This document shows positions 1 through 11,267 of a stretch of DNA of 63,352 nt, in pieces (position 1 is the stretch's first letter; every line of letters starts with the position of its first letter). This stretch comes from Verrucomicrobiota bacterium (GTDB lineage Bacteria; Verrucomicrobiota; Verrucomicrobiia; Limisphaerales; UBA8199): assembly GCA_012517205.1 (NCBI GenBank), contig JAAYVL010000004.1, positions 1 through 63,352 of the forward strand, written 5' to 3'. A program made the position numbers and the translations under genes. The notes below the pieces were generated by a model. That model was not told where the DNA came from. It made no database searches and worked only from the letters and a program-made list of their open reading frames with translations.

Positions 1-2208
1 TGCCTGACGGTACTGGCTGTTACGCACGAACACCTGGCCCTGCTCGAAGCAGAAATTTGGCTCATCAAACGGGCCATTTTCTCCAATAACCTGATCCCAG
101 TTGCGGTATTTGCCAAATTCATCCTCGATGGACTTGGAAACCTGGACGGAAGCGCTGCGCCCGACTCGCTGGTTCCGATTGCACTCAAGGTTGATCTGCG
201 CCACGATGTTATCCGGATTCAATTCCAGTGCGCGTTCGAAATGCGCGGCGGCATTGGTCAGACGACCGGTCTTTTGAATTTCTACCCCCCAGTAATTCAG
301 CGCGCGGGAGTAGAACTTCGCCACGGTTGTGGCATCCTGATTGAGTTCCTGAACCAGATGCGCGCGCTTTGCCAATTTCTCCAGCAAGCCAGGTTTGGGA
401 AGGGGGTCGGTTTGCGCCACCGAGGTTAACAGGGGAGGAATCGCTTCCGCGTTTATTTTTGCCCAGAAGGACTCGTTTTCAGCAACCAGCTTTGCGTCAA
501 CCGGCGGCGCAAAGAGATAGTTCGTGGAATAAGGCTTAAGCTCGTAAATCAATCCGTGAGGTTCCAGGTGAAAGAACTCAAAGTAATATCCAAAGCTGGG
601 ATGCAGATAATAGAGGCTGTTTGTCTGAGCCAAACGGGAAACCAACTGAGCCAGCATTAACGGTTCGGCGAGTTGCGCTACTTCCCGGGGAGGATTGCTT
701 TCCCAGGCTTGCGGATATTTTCGATGCAGAAACCGGTGATACTCCGGCCACCGGAGCGCCGCCGTTTCTAAAAACATATGACGATTACTTTGGCCCTTCC
801 TGGCGGCGTAGGCTTGCAACAGATATGCCCGACGCGGGTCGTCGGTCAGCATGAAAGAGTGTTGGGCGGGGAGCCCTAATGCCAGCGCTTCCGCGTAGCG
901 TTTAAGTGCCGGACCATTCGTTGTGCGTATCTGAGTCCAGTTTCTACAAATCAGGGCCAGCGGCGTCAGCACAAGCAGGAGCCAGATGAAAACGGTGATG
1001 GCGTTGTTGAGCAGGCGCAAGTGGGACGACTGTCGGCGGGGGCGGTCGGCGGAACCACCGAATAAAAGCAGGAAATAGCCACTGCAATAACCGATGCAGA
1101 GCGCGCCCAGGTAATAGAAAGTGAGGAAGGGAGCGCCAAAGCCCCGGTTGCGCGGACTAAAGGGCGGGTCGAACGCCACCCAGATGCAGGCCAGGAGAAA
1201 CAGGCCATGCACCACATGGAACATAAAAGTGGCCAGCCAGACTCCCAACCGGCTGCTGTCGCCAAAATACGACGCCCAGCGAATCGAGATAATAAAAAGG
1301 GGCACCAACGAAGTCAGCGCCAGCAAAGCAACCACCTGCCGGCCATACTTGTAATATAGCATCAGGATGCTTCTTTGCGCGCCCAGGTTCGCCTTCAGGG
1401 CGGGCCAAAATCCGACCGCGCCGGAATCTCCGACTACTTGCAGAAGGGGCAGCAGCAGATAGAGCAACAAGCCCGCCAGGCCGCACAAAGACATGCGGCC
1501 GAGAAAACGCATATTGAAGAAGCCCAGCCCTTTTAACCAGACCAGCGCCATCAAAAAGACCGGGAGAAAGCCGATCATAGCCCAGTTCCCGGTCATCCCC
1601 AGTCCGAAAGCGAAAGCGGCACGCATCAGCCAGGAATCGCGGTCATCCAGGCGGAACTCCAACAGGCAACGAATTACGTAGGCAAATACCAGCAAGTCGA
1701 GCATCTCGCAGCCAGTGCCCCAGGGCATGGCAGGAGGCAGAGGCTGGGAAGATGCGGTTGTGGCGTGCTCCCAGAAAGTCAGTTGCAGCCCGCAGGCCAG
1801 CACCGCCAGCACTGGTGGCAGCCAAGCCGCAGGGATGGAAAGGTAAGGAGATTTATCTTTCTGTTTCTGGCGCTGTTCATGGGTGCGGTCATGCGGCAGC
1901 AAGACTACCGAGCGGGCCAGCAGAGCAAGCGTTAGGGCCGCGCAAACGGCCGCAAAAAAATTGAGGGCGAGGGGAATGGCGTGCGAGGGCAGCCAGCGAA
2001 ACGGGCAGGTGACCAGCCAGAAAAGCGGGCCGTGTAGTTCCGGCTGCCACGTCCAGCCGCAAAGCCTGGCCACTTGCGGAAGACTGCCCAGGGATATCCA
2101 ATGATTGAGCGTCGCCAGGTAGAGGGCCAAAGCCCCCGCGGCAACCAGCCAGGGCAGAAATGTCCGGATAAAACTCTTCTCCGGATTGACTTCAGGTTCC
2201 GATGTCAT
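1..2208 (-). CDS. DUF2723-like polytopic membrane protein with TPR-type C-terminus (partial)
   Basis: The minus-strand frame is open without a stop from an ATG at 2208 to the left edge (736 codons), so the C-terminus lies outside the window. The first ~60 residues contain a hydrophobic helix and a segment (HGPLFWLVTCPFRWLPSHA) resembling the DUF2723 signature in which a His follows the first membrane segment. About ten further hydrophobic segments follow, to roughly residue 340. The last ~350 residues are soluble and include a TPR-like stretch (AAAHFERALELNPDN). DUF2723 proteins are GT-C-fold-like membrane proteins of uncertain biochemical role, often with TPR tails. The donor and acceptor cannot be deduced. 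The reading frame is clear; the family assignment is moderately confident. Confidence 0.8.
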   Translation of the reverse strand, partial: MTSEPEVNPEKSFIRTFLPWLVAAGALALYLATLNHWISLGSLPQVARLCGWTWQPELHGPLFWLVTCPFRWLPSHAIPLALNFFAAVCAALTLALLARSVVLLPHDRTHEQRQKQKDKSPYLSIPAAWLPPVLAVLACGLQLTFWEHATTASSQPLPPAMPWGTGCEMLDLLVFAYVIRCLLEFRLDDRDSWLMRAAFAFGLGMTGNWAMIGFLPVFLMALVWLKGLGFFNMRFLGRMSLCGLAGLLLYLLLPLLQVVGDSGAVGFWPALKANLGAQRSILMLYYKYGRQVVALLALTSLVPLFIISIRWASYFGDSSRLGVWLATFMFHVVHGLFLLACIWVAFDPPFSPRNRGFGAPFLTFYYLGALCIGYCSGYFLLLFGGSADRPRRQSSHLRLLNNAITVFIWLLLVLTPLALICRNWTQIRTTNGPALKRYAEALALGLPAQHSFMLTDDPRRAYLLQAYAARKGQSNRHMFLETAALRWPEYHRFLHRKYPQAWESNPPREVAQLAEPLMLAQLVSRLAQTNSLYYLHPSFGYYFEFFHLEPHGLIYELKPYSTNYLFAPPVDAKLVAENESFWAKINAEAIPPLLTSVAQTDPLPKPGLLEKLAKRAHLVQELNQDATTVAKFYSRALNYWGVEIQKTGRLTNAAAHFERALELNPDNIVAQINLECNRNQRVGRSASVQVSKSIEDEFGKYRNWDQVIGENGPFDEPNFCFEQGQVFVRNSQYRQA

Positions 2209-2349
2209 GCGGCAAGCCAAAGTTGCATCTATGGCCCCCGAGTTGGCAAGCTTAGTTTCATCCTCGTGCTGCGCGGGGACGCTTGATGATATTTATCTTT
2301 GAGCCAGGGGGCGGTAGCGCCAGTTTCCTTCCGGCGCGCTTCCCGGCAA

Positions 2350-3498
2350 TCAGGGGCTGCCCGTCGCGGCCTTGCAGCGTAAATCCCCCACACATTCCAC
2401 ATGTTGGGTATGGGGGAACATATCCAACGGGCGCACCTGGGCCAATTCAAAGGCTCCCTGGGCGCACAGAATGTTCAGATCACGAGCCATCGTCGCCGGG
2501 TGGCAGGAAATGTAAATGATCTGCGCCGGTTGCACCCGGCGCAGCATTTGCAATGTTTCCGGCTGACAACCCTTGCGCGGCGGGTCAAGCAGCACGGTGG
2601 TGGCCGGTGCGGGAAAACGCGATAGTATTGCTGGCAACTGTTCCTCGGCGGTTCCCGCGATAAATTCGCCGTTGGTGCGGGCGCGGGCGGCGGCATTTCG
2701 GCGCGCCGCCTGAATGGCCATGTGGTCCAACTCCACCCCGACAAACGATTCGACCAGCGGGGCGAGTTCCACGCTGAAGAATCCAACCCCGCAGTAGATA
2801 TCCAGCAGGTGTCTTGTTTGAGCCTCCCGCAGAGCGTCGCGCGCTACTTCGACCAGCTTGGGCAGCAGGAAGGAATTGTTCTGGAAAAAGGAATCGGGAG
2901 GCACTTCCCAGCCCGGCGGCGAACTGCGCAAAACAACCTTGAGCCCCCCTTTCGGCGGGGGATGCGCCCGGACATACTTGAGTTGCTCGTTCAGGGCTGG
3001 CTCTGCCAAGCGGCATTCTTCCACGTCCACCACCAGCCGACTGTCCGCCCGGATAAAGCCGATATTCAGACCTTGCTTGAATTTGTCCCATTGGCTGCGA
3101 ACCATGATGCGATTCCGGTACCCGTAGGGCTGCGGGCAGGGAATGACCGGCGCGACGAGTCTGCGGTCAAAGTGGCCCAGGCGCTCAAACAAATCCCCGA
3201 TTTGTTTATGCTTAAGCCGAAGCTGGGCGGAGTAAGCCAGGTGCTGATACTGGCAGCCGCCGCACGCGCCGAAGTATCGGCAGCCAGGCTCGACCCGCTC
3301 CGGGGAAGGTTCCAGCACCCGCAGCAGCCGGGCCCGGGCATAGCGCTTCTTCAACTCCGTTATTTCCGCTTCCACCAGTTCGCCCACGGCTACGAAGGGG
3401 ACGAAAACCACGAAATCTTCCCAGCGCGCCACACCTTCGCCCCCGAAGGCCAGATCGCTGATCCGCAAGCTCAGCTTGTTGCCCAGCGCCAAATTCAC
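2350..3498 (-). CDS. TrmA/RumA-family class I SAM-dependent RNA (uracil-C5) methyltransferase
   Basis: A 382-residue protein of normal family length. Residues 1-60 look like a TRAM RNA-binding domain. Cys73, Cys79, Cys82 and Cys162 match the four ligands of the [4Fe-4S] cluster of RumA/RlmD proteins. SAM motif I is LLDIYCGVGFF (231-241), DPPRKG is at 305-310, and ISCHPATMARD (330-340) carries the expected catalytic Cys332. The C-terminus has the family ending FPHTQHVECV. It probably makes 5-methyluridine in 23S rRNA or tRNA. RlmD, RlmCD-like and TrmA-like activities cannot be separated from sequence alone. It is the last gene of a minus-strand run after the small gene at 3518 and clpC. Confidence 0.93.
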   Translation of the reverse strand: MNLALGNKLSLRISDLAFGGEGVARWEDFVVFVPFVAVGELVEAEITELKKRYARARLLRVLEPSPERVEPGCRYFGACGGCQYQHLAYSAQLRLKHKQIGDLFERLGHFDRRLVAPVIPCPQPYGYRNRIMVRSQWDKFKQGLNIGFIRADSRLVVDVEECRLAEPALNEQLKYVRAHPPPKGGLKVVLRSSPPGWEVPPDSFFQNNSFLLPKLVEVARDALREAQTRHLLDIYCGVGFFSVELAPLVESFVGVELDHMAIQAARRNAAARARTNGEFIAGTAEEQLPAILSRFPAPATTVLLDPPRKGCQPETLQMLRRVQPAQIIYISCHPATMARDLNILCAQGAFELAQVRPLDMFPHTQHVECVGDLRCKAATGSP

Positions 3499-3517
3499 GC
3501 TTCCGAACGGGGCCGGA

Positions 3518-3726
3518 CTACCTTTCGGACTTCAGAATCCGGTAATGGCCATTCTCATTCTGCTCGATCAGGCGCCGGTTAGTCAGGGAAACCAGCGGCG
3601 CGTCTGCCCATTGGGGATTCTCCTCAAAAACCGTCCGTTTAAGGGCTTTCCGGGCAATCTCTTTCCGGGCGACAAAGCAGTCCGGAGTGCCGCGCAGAAA
3701 TTCCATGATGGCTGTTTCTTCGTAGG

Positions 3727-3730
<4 letters not shown>
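3518..3730 (-). CDS. Small winged-helix-like hypothetical protein
   Basis: A 70-residue ORF whose ATG overlaps the clpC stop in an ATGA arrangement, so it is probably translationally coupled to clpC. The composition is protein-like and hydrophilic. The pattern of a helix, a segment with LVSLTNRRLIEQ, then YRIL fits a small winged-helix fold, but no named family was recognised. It lies 19 bp before the RNA methyltransferase gene. A role linked to ClpC or McsAB is possible only by position; function is unknown. Confidence 0.7.
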
Positions 3731-6216
<2,486 letters not shown>

Positions 6217-6248
6217 GGCTTCCTGTTCGCTCATATATCAAAGTGCCG

Positions 6249-7361
6249 TTAATCGGCGGGTTTGTCCAATCCGCCTTCCGCCGCCGCGGGCGGCGGGATG
6301 ACCGGGCGGCTGATCAGCCGCAGGCGCTCCCGCAGCATATCGGCGCGGAGCAGGTCCCGCTCCTCGGTGGAAAGCTTTTCGGAGTGTTGCTTTTGCAAGT
6401 GGGCCGGCTGGGTTAAAATAAACAATTCATCCACCAGCGCGCGGTCCAGCTCGGGGAACAACCCCGCGTCGGACCCCAGGCGCATCAGGGACAACAGGTT
6501 CATCGTTTCCTTGGAAGAGATGCTGTGGGCATTGGCAAGGATGCCGTAGGCGCGCCCGACATGGTTGTAAACCAGCTTGGGCTTCCGCTCCAGGAGGCTG
6601 GCGCGGGCATTTTCCTCGTGCTCGATGAGCTGGTTGAGGACCTTTTCCAGCCGTTGAATGATGGCCGCTTCCGACTCGCCCAGGGTCATCTGGTTGGACA
6701 CCTGGAAGATATTACCCGACGCTTCGGTGCCCTCGCCATAAAGGCCCCGCACCGTCAGGCCAAGCTTGCTGACGGATTGGATGATGGGATTGATTTGTTC
6801 CGCCAGCACCAGCCCCGGCAAGTGCAGCATTGCGCTCACGCGGATGCCCGTGCCCAGGTTCGTCGGGCAGGCGGTCAGGTAGCCCAGTTCCGGGCTGAAA
6901 GCGTAATCGAGCTTCTTTTCCAACGCGGAATCGGCCCCGTTAATAATGGCCCAGGCCTGGTGCAACTGGAGCCCGGGACTCAGGGCCTGCATGCGCACGT
7001 GGTCTTCCTCGTTGATCATGAAACTCAGCGTTTCCGGGCGGTTCAAGACCAGCCCGCTGCCGGCGTTCCGGGCCGCGTGTTCACGGCTGATGAGGTGGCG
7101 CTCCACCAGGATTTGCTTATCCAGGGCGGACAAGCGATCCATGGTCCCGAAGAAGGCATCGGCCATTTCCGGCAGCGCGGCGATCGCGGGCTGAATGAGC
7201 TCCAGCACGCGCAGCCGTTCCGCCTTCTTGGCCCAGCCCGGAAAAGCGGCCTTGCGGATATTGCGCGCCAGGCGAACCCGGCTGGACATGACAATCCGGT
7301 CATGCGGGCCGCGGCGCCGCGCGGTTTCCGCCGGGGGAATCAAAAAGGCGTCGAGATTCAT
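6249..7361 (-). CDS. mcsB: Protein arginine kinase McsB
   Basis: A 370-residue phosphagen-kinase-fold protein. SSRVRLARN (26-34) is the phosphate-binding arginine motif and NEEDH (117-121) carries the catalytic acidic residues of McsB. Further nucleotide-binding segments such as SNQMTLG and RDLLRADMLRERLR near the C-terminus match the family. McsB phosphorylates arginines on client proteins, marking them for ClpCP. It overlaps mcsA by 4 bp (ATGA) and precedes clpC by about 32 bp, so mcsA-mcsB-clpC is one transcription unit by layout. In Firmicutes the operon also encodes the repressor CtsR, which is absent here. Confidence 0.95.
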   Translation of the reverse strand: MNLDAFLIPPAETARRRGPHDRIVMSSRVRLARNIRKAAFPGWAKKAERLRVLELIQPAIAALPEMADAFFGTMDRLSALDKQILVERHLISREHAARNAGSGLVLNRPETLSFMINEEDHVRMQALSPGLQLHQAWAIINGADSALEKKLDYAFSPELGYLTACPTNLGTGIRVSAMLHLPGLVLAEQINPIIQSVSKLGLTVRGLYGEGTEASGNIFQVSNQMTLGESEAAIIQRLEKVLNQLIEHEENARASLLERKPKLVYNHVGRAYGILANAHSISSKETMNLLSLMRLGSDAGLFPELDRALVDELFILTQPAHLQKQHSEKLSTEERDLLRADMLRERLRLISRPVIPPPAAAEGGLDKPAD

Positions 7362-7876
7362 ACCGGCCGCTCCGCGGCGTGCTGGCTCAACCGGGCCGTG
7401 ACTTGCTTGATTTCATCCCGCAGGACGGCCGCCTCCTCGAAGTTCTCCAATTCGATGGCCTTGGCCAGCTTTTGCTGGAGTTGTTTAAGTTCCGCCGCCA
7501 GGTTGTGCCCCTGGCGCTGCGTTTCCGGGACTTTGCCGACGTGCCGCGTGCCTTTATGCATCGTCTGGAGCACCGCTTTCAACGGTTCCGCAAAAGTCTC
7601 ATAACATTCCGGGCAGCCCAGGCGGCCGGCCTTCCGGAAATCTGATTGCGTGAAACCGCAGACCGGGCACCGCAGCCCCTTTTCGCCGCCGGCCTGCTCG
7701 ATTTCCTGCGTCGCCCCCAGCCCCAGCAGTTTATCCGCAAAACTGAACCCCGTGGGGTCGTCCATCCCCTTGGCCTTGGCGCATTCTTCGCACAGATTCA
7801 CCTTCTGCATCTTGTCCCCGGCGATATTGGTCAGAAAGACGGTCGCTTCCTTTTTCTGGCAAATGCTGCACAACAT
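7358..7876 (-). CDS. mcsA: McsA-type zinc-finger/UVR-motif activator of McsB
   Basis: A 172-residue protein with four CXXC pairs (Cys3/6, 29/32, 70/73, 88/91), expected to bind zinc, and a C-terminal UVR coiled-coil segment around 131-166 (LAKAIELENFEEAAVLRDEI). This is the architecture of McsA, the activator of the arginine kinase McsB. Its stop overlaps the mcsB start by 4 bp. It begins only 7 bp after the aminotransferase gene at 7884-8756 ends, so both could share a promoter upstream of 8756. Confidence 0.92.
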   Translation of the reverse strand: MLCSICQKKEATVFLTNIAGDKMQKVNLCEECAKAKGMDDPTGFSFADKLLGLGATQEIEQAGGEKGLRCPVCGFTQSDFRKAGRLGCPECYETFAEPLKAVLQTMHKGTRHVGKVPETQRQGHNLAAELKQLQQKLAKAIELENFEEAAVLRDEIKQVTARLSQHAAERPV

Positions 7877-7883
7877 ACACTCT

Positions 7884-8756
7884 TCAATCGTAAATTGGCT
7901 CGCCGGAAACCTTTGTCAAGGCGCGATACTGCGCCATCAGGCCCCGGGTCACCCGTCCCGGCTTGCCGTTGCCAATCACCCGCCCATCTATTTTGACGAC
8001 GGGCACCAGCTCGGCCGCGGTCCCGGTCAGAAAACATTCGTCGGCATTGAACAAATCATAGCGCGTCAGGTTGGATTCAATCGCCTTCCGCCCCGTTTCC
8101 GCGGCCAGTTCCATGACCACCTGGCGCGTGATGCCGTAGAGGGCGCCCGCCGAGAGCGGCGGCGTCAGCAACCGCCCATCCTTGACGATGAACAGGTTGT
8201 CCCCGGTGCATTCCGCCACGAACCCCTCGGCGTTCAACATGATCGCCTCCTCGCAGCCGCCGTTGTTCGCCTCGATTTTAGCGAGAACATTGTTGAGATA
8301 GTTCAGGGACTTGATGGCCGGGTTCAAGGCGCTGTGCAGATTGCGCGTCGTCGGCACCGTGATGATTTCCATCCCGCGCTCGTAAAACGCCGCCGGGTAG
8401 AGGGTGATCTTCCCCGCAATAATGATGACCGAGGGGCGCTTGCACCGGTTGGGGTTAAGCCCCAGCGTGCCAATGCCGCGGGTCACGACCAGGCGGATGT
8501 ACGCATCGCGCAGCCGGTTCTGTCGGCAAGTGGCAATGATCGCGGCGGTCAGTTCCCGCGACGTCAGCGGAAGCCGAAGCAGGATTGACCGGGCCGAGCA
8601 ATGCAGCCGGTCAATATGCTCCTTGAGCTTAAAGATTCGGCCTTGGTACGCGCGGATTCCCTCGAACAGTCCGTCCCCGTACAGCAGGCCGTGATCGAAC
8701 ACCGAGATTTTGGCGTCCCGCTCGTTATAAAACTTGCCATCTATGTAAATCTTCAT
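7884..8756 (-). CDS. ilvE: Branched-chain amino acid aminotransferase, class IV PLP enzyme
   Basis: A 290-residue fold-type IV PLP enzyme. The N-terminus has the family start (MKIYIDGKF, then VFDHGLLYGDGLFEGIR at 19-35). Lys149 in NPAIKSLNYL is the PLP lysine. EGFVAECTGDNLFIVKDG and GALYGITR provide the cofactor-phosphate and substrate contacts. The likely reaction is reversible transamination of Leu, Ile and Val with 2-oxoglutarate. D-amino-acid transaminase and 4-amino-4-deoxychorismate lyase share the fold, but the GDGLFEGIRAY and SLNYLNN segments favour IlvE. It is the first gene of the minus-strand run that includes mcsA-mcsB-clpC. Confidence 0.88.
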   Translation of the reverse strand: MKIYIDGKFYNERDAKISVFDHGLLYGDGLFEGIRAYQGRIFKLKEHIDRLHCSARSILLRLPLTSRELTAAIIATCRQNRLRDAYIRLVVTRGIGTLGLNPNRCKRPSVIIIAGKITLYPAAFYERGMEIITVPTTRNLHSALNPAIKSLNYLNNVLAKIEANNGGCEEAIMLNAEGFVAECTGDNLFIVKDGRLLTPPLSAGALYGITRQVVMELAAETGRKAIESNLTRYDLFNADECFLTGTAAELVPVVKIDGRVIGNGKPGRVTRGLMAQYRALTKVSGEPIYD

Positions 8757-9008
8757 TTCACAAATTCAAGTTATGCTACGCAATGGCGGCCGCGATAGCA
8801 ACTCAGGACTCAGGACTCGCCAATGCTTCGGACCTCCGGGCGGGGCCGGTTCCCGGCAATCGCGCCGGCCCGCGTGGCGCCGCTCCACGCCCGGGGCCTG
8901 GGCCGGAGGGCAGAGGGGCCTGAATCCCAATTCCATCCGCCCGGGTGGCCGCGGGCGGGGGGCGAATTCACATCGCGTTTCCGCCGGGTTTCGCGTATTG
9001 TGCCGGAG

Positions 9009-10112
9009 ATGCGCCTGGGCATATTGACTTTGGCCTCCAACTTGTTTCTCTCGCCGCTGGCGGGCTACACCAACCTGCCGTTCCGGCTCACCGTGCGCGA
9101 GTTGGGCGGCCTGGGCCTGGCGACCACCGACCTGGTCAACGCCCGTTCGCTGCTGGAAAAGAGGGCCAAGGCCCTCAAGTTGATTGAGACTTCCCCGGCG
9201 GACCGCCCCCTGGCCGTGCAACTGTTTGGCTCCGTCCCGGAGGAAATGCGCGATGCGGCGGCCTGCCTGGAATCGCTCGGCGTGGCCTCCGTGGACGTCA
9301 ACATGGGCTGCCCGGCGCGCAAGGTCTGCCGGGTTGGCGGAGGCTCGACCATGATGACCGAGCTGGCCCGGACGGCCCGGCTGGTCAAAGGCATGGTGGA
9401 CGCCGTCAGGATTCCCGTCACCGCCAAGATGCGGCTGGGCTGGGACGAGGAAAACCTTACGGCCCCGGAACTGGCGCGCGCGCTTGAGGAGGCCGGGGTC
9501 GCGGGCGTTTTCGTGCATGGCCGCACGCGCGCGCAAGGCTTCCGCGGCCAGGTCAACCTCGCGGGCATCCGCGCCGTGGCGCAGGCGGTGAAAAAGATTC
9601 CCGTCATCGGCAATGGCGACGTCACCACCCCGGAAGCCGCCCAAACGATGCTTAACCAAACCGGTTGCGCCGGGGTCGGCATTGGCCGCGGCGCCTTCTA
9701 CAATCCGTGGATCTTCCAGCATACGCGGCACTATCTGCAGACCGGCCAGCTTCTGCCCGAACCCTCCTTCGAGGAGCGCGTGCGGGTGATGTGCCGGCAT
9801 CTGGATCGGATGATCGAGGTCTTTGGCGAAGCCCACGGCTGCCGGATGTTCCGCAAAATTGCGCCGTGGCACGCCCGGCGGTTTGGCCCGGCAAAAGAGT
9901 TTACCCATCGCGTGGTGCGCGTTTCCAGCCGCGCCGAATTTCTCGAAATCCTCGAACGCTACCGCATCTGGCGCCGGCAGTTCCTCGATTCGGACGGCGA
10001 GTTGCTGCCGCGCTTCCGCCCGCCGCCCCTGGTGGCGTCGTTCCTGCGCTCACCCGATCTCGCCCAGGACGGCCAGTTCCCCACGCCCAAAGGGCCGGTC
10101 GAAATGTGGTAG
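9009..10112 (+). CDS. tRNA-dihydrouridine synthase (Dus family)
   Basis: A flavin-dependent enzyme reducing uridine to dihydrouridine in the tRNA D-loop. The TIM barrel begins at LSPLAGYTNLPFR. NMGCPARKVC carries the catalytic Cys, KMRLGW and FVHGRTRAQGF are the FMN and RNA-contact motifs, and IGNGDVTTPEAA with GVGIGRGAFYNPWIF completes the FMN phosphate site. The frame is open upstream to 8823, but that part is arginine/proline-rich and unlike the family. I chose the ATG at 9009, which has CGGAG just upstream and gives a normal 367 residues. It resembles DusB most, but the subtype is not certain. Confidence 0.9.
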   Translation: MRLGILTLASNLFLSPLAGYTNLPFRLTVRELGGLGLATTDLVNARSLLEKRAKALKLIETSPADRPLAVQLFGSVPEEMRDAAACLESLGVASVDVNMGCPARKVCRVGGGSTMMTELARTARLVKGMVDAVRIPVTAKMRLGWDEENLTAPELARALEEAGVAGVFVHGRTRAQGFRGQVNLAGIRAVAQAVKKIPVIGNGDVTTPEAAQTMLNQTGCAGVGIGRGAFYNPWIFQHTRHYLQTGQLLPEPSFEERVRVMCRHLDRMIEVFGEAHGCRMFRKIAPWHARRFGPAKEFTHRVVRVSSRAEFLEILERYRIWRRQFLDSDGELLPRFRPPPLVASFLRSPDLAQDGQFPTPKGPVEMW

Positions 10113-11267
10113 CGAGGCAGACCTGGCGGCGGCCCGCGCGACTGGCCGGTCCGCCGGGAGGCCCGTGGCGCGGCAGGCACGCTCCAGTTTAACCGGGGCG
10201 ATTCAGTGGAAAAGCCAATCCACGCGTCCCCGTGCCACTGGAGTTCGATAGGGACTTGGACGCCCGATCCGCAGCTACAATAAACCCTGTAATTGGCGCA
10301 TTTAACGGTCAGGTCATTGAGCTCCCAATGCCTTTCCACTGTAAAATCAATGGTTTAGCCATTCAGGAGAGAACAATAGGGAGATAAAGTCTAAATCGCC
10401 CCGGTTTAGGCATCCCTTGGACATACCTTGCAAATACGCCGTGTACAAGGGGTGTACAACGGATGCTCACCGGGAGTCCATCAGATTTTAGCTGGTACAC
10501 CCGATGGGCATCCCTTGTACACCCCTTGTACACGGCCTATTGGCAGGGTAAATCCGGGGGACGTTCATGGTGCGCTGAAGCCGGGATAATTCAGGTTTTG
10601 GCCCTATTTTGCCCCTCTTTATGCCTAAATCCTTGATTTTACCGGCGAAAGGCTTCGGATTCGGCAGCTATGCCCTTGAATTCGTTAAACAAGAGGTTCT
10701 CCAGAGCTACGGTTTGGATGCTCAGACCAACCCAGGCTTCAATGAAACGAGTAAGGGCGATTGAATCGTCCAATGGAGTCGTTTCGAGTTAGCGTGGCCT
10801 TTTCTTGCCTAAAGATGTCGAGGAAACGGCAGGGCTACCATGAGGCGGTTTTGGCCTCACGCCATCCCGGCCATCTCCTTTAGATTTCCTATCTATTCTA
10901 ATTCTCCGGCGTGCCTAACCTGCTGATTTTACGGGCGAAATAGATTGTTGAGGCGACGATCCCGATTGCCATACCCGCCCAAACCCCGAAAGAAAGCTGT
11001 GTGTGGGAATCTGGCGAATGATTTTGCAGGCCGCGGCTCGCGGTATTTTGCCGCCTGGTTGCAGGATACGGAAGCCCTCCAGGCGGTCTCAGGATCGGCG
11101 GTTCCGTCGCGCAGGCGTGGGGGGTGAATTGGCACTTTGCGCCCGTGACAAACAGCGTTGTGGCCGCTTTAGTGGGGCTGCCCAGGGCCGGGATGCTCCT
11201 CTCCGACGCGCCGCCGCGCCCAATGCGGGCTTGCCAGGGGTAAAGGTTTCCGGTTAAGTGAGCGTTA
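10113..11267. other. Intergenic region with one 99-bp repeat and possible gene relics
   Basis: No convincing complete gene is seen in 1.15 kb. A minus-strand ORF starting at 10339 is protein-like for its first ~40 residues and then runs antisense into the dus gene. A short minus-strand frame at 10639-10773 (TTG start, 44 codons) has a natural-looking composition. Near 10900-11010 a minus-strand frame encodes one transmembrane-like segment (LSFGVWAGMAIGIVAST). These may be decayed genes. The 99-bp hairpin repeat lies at 10438-10536. The sequence is more AT-rich than its neighbours. Confidence 0.5.
10438..10536 (+). repeat. 99-bp hairpin repeat, copy A
   Basis: Outer arms GCCGTGTACAAGGGGTGTAC and its complement at the right end pair over 22 bp. 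Each arm contains two TGTACA units. The loop side reads GGGAGTCCATCAGATTTTA, nearly identical to copy C. The right flank continues CTATTGG, which recurs next to copy B on the other strand. No ORF is inside. Two more 99-bp copies are at 23013-23111 and 44046-44144. Confidence 0.9.
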
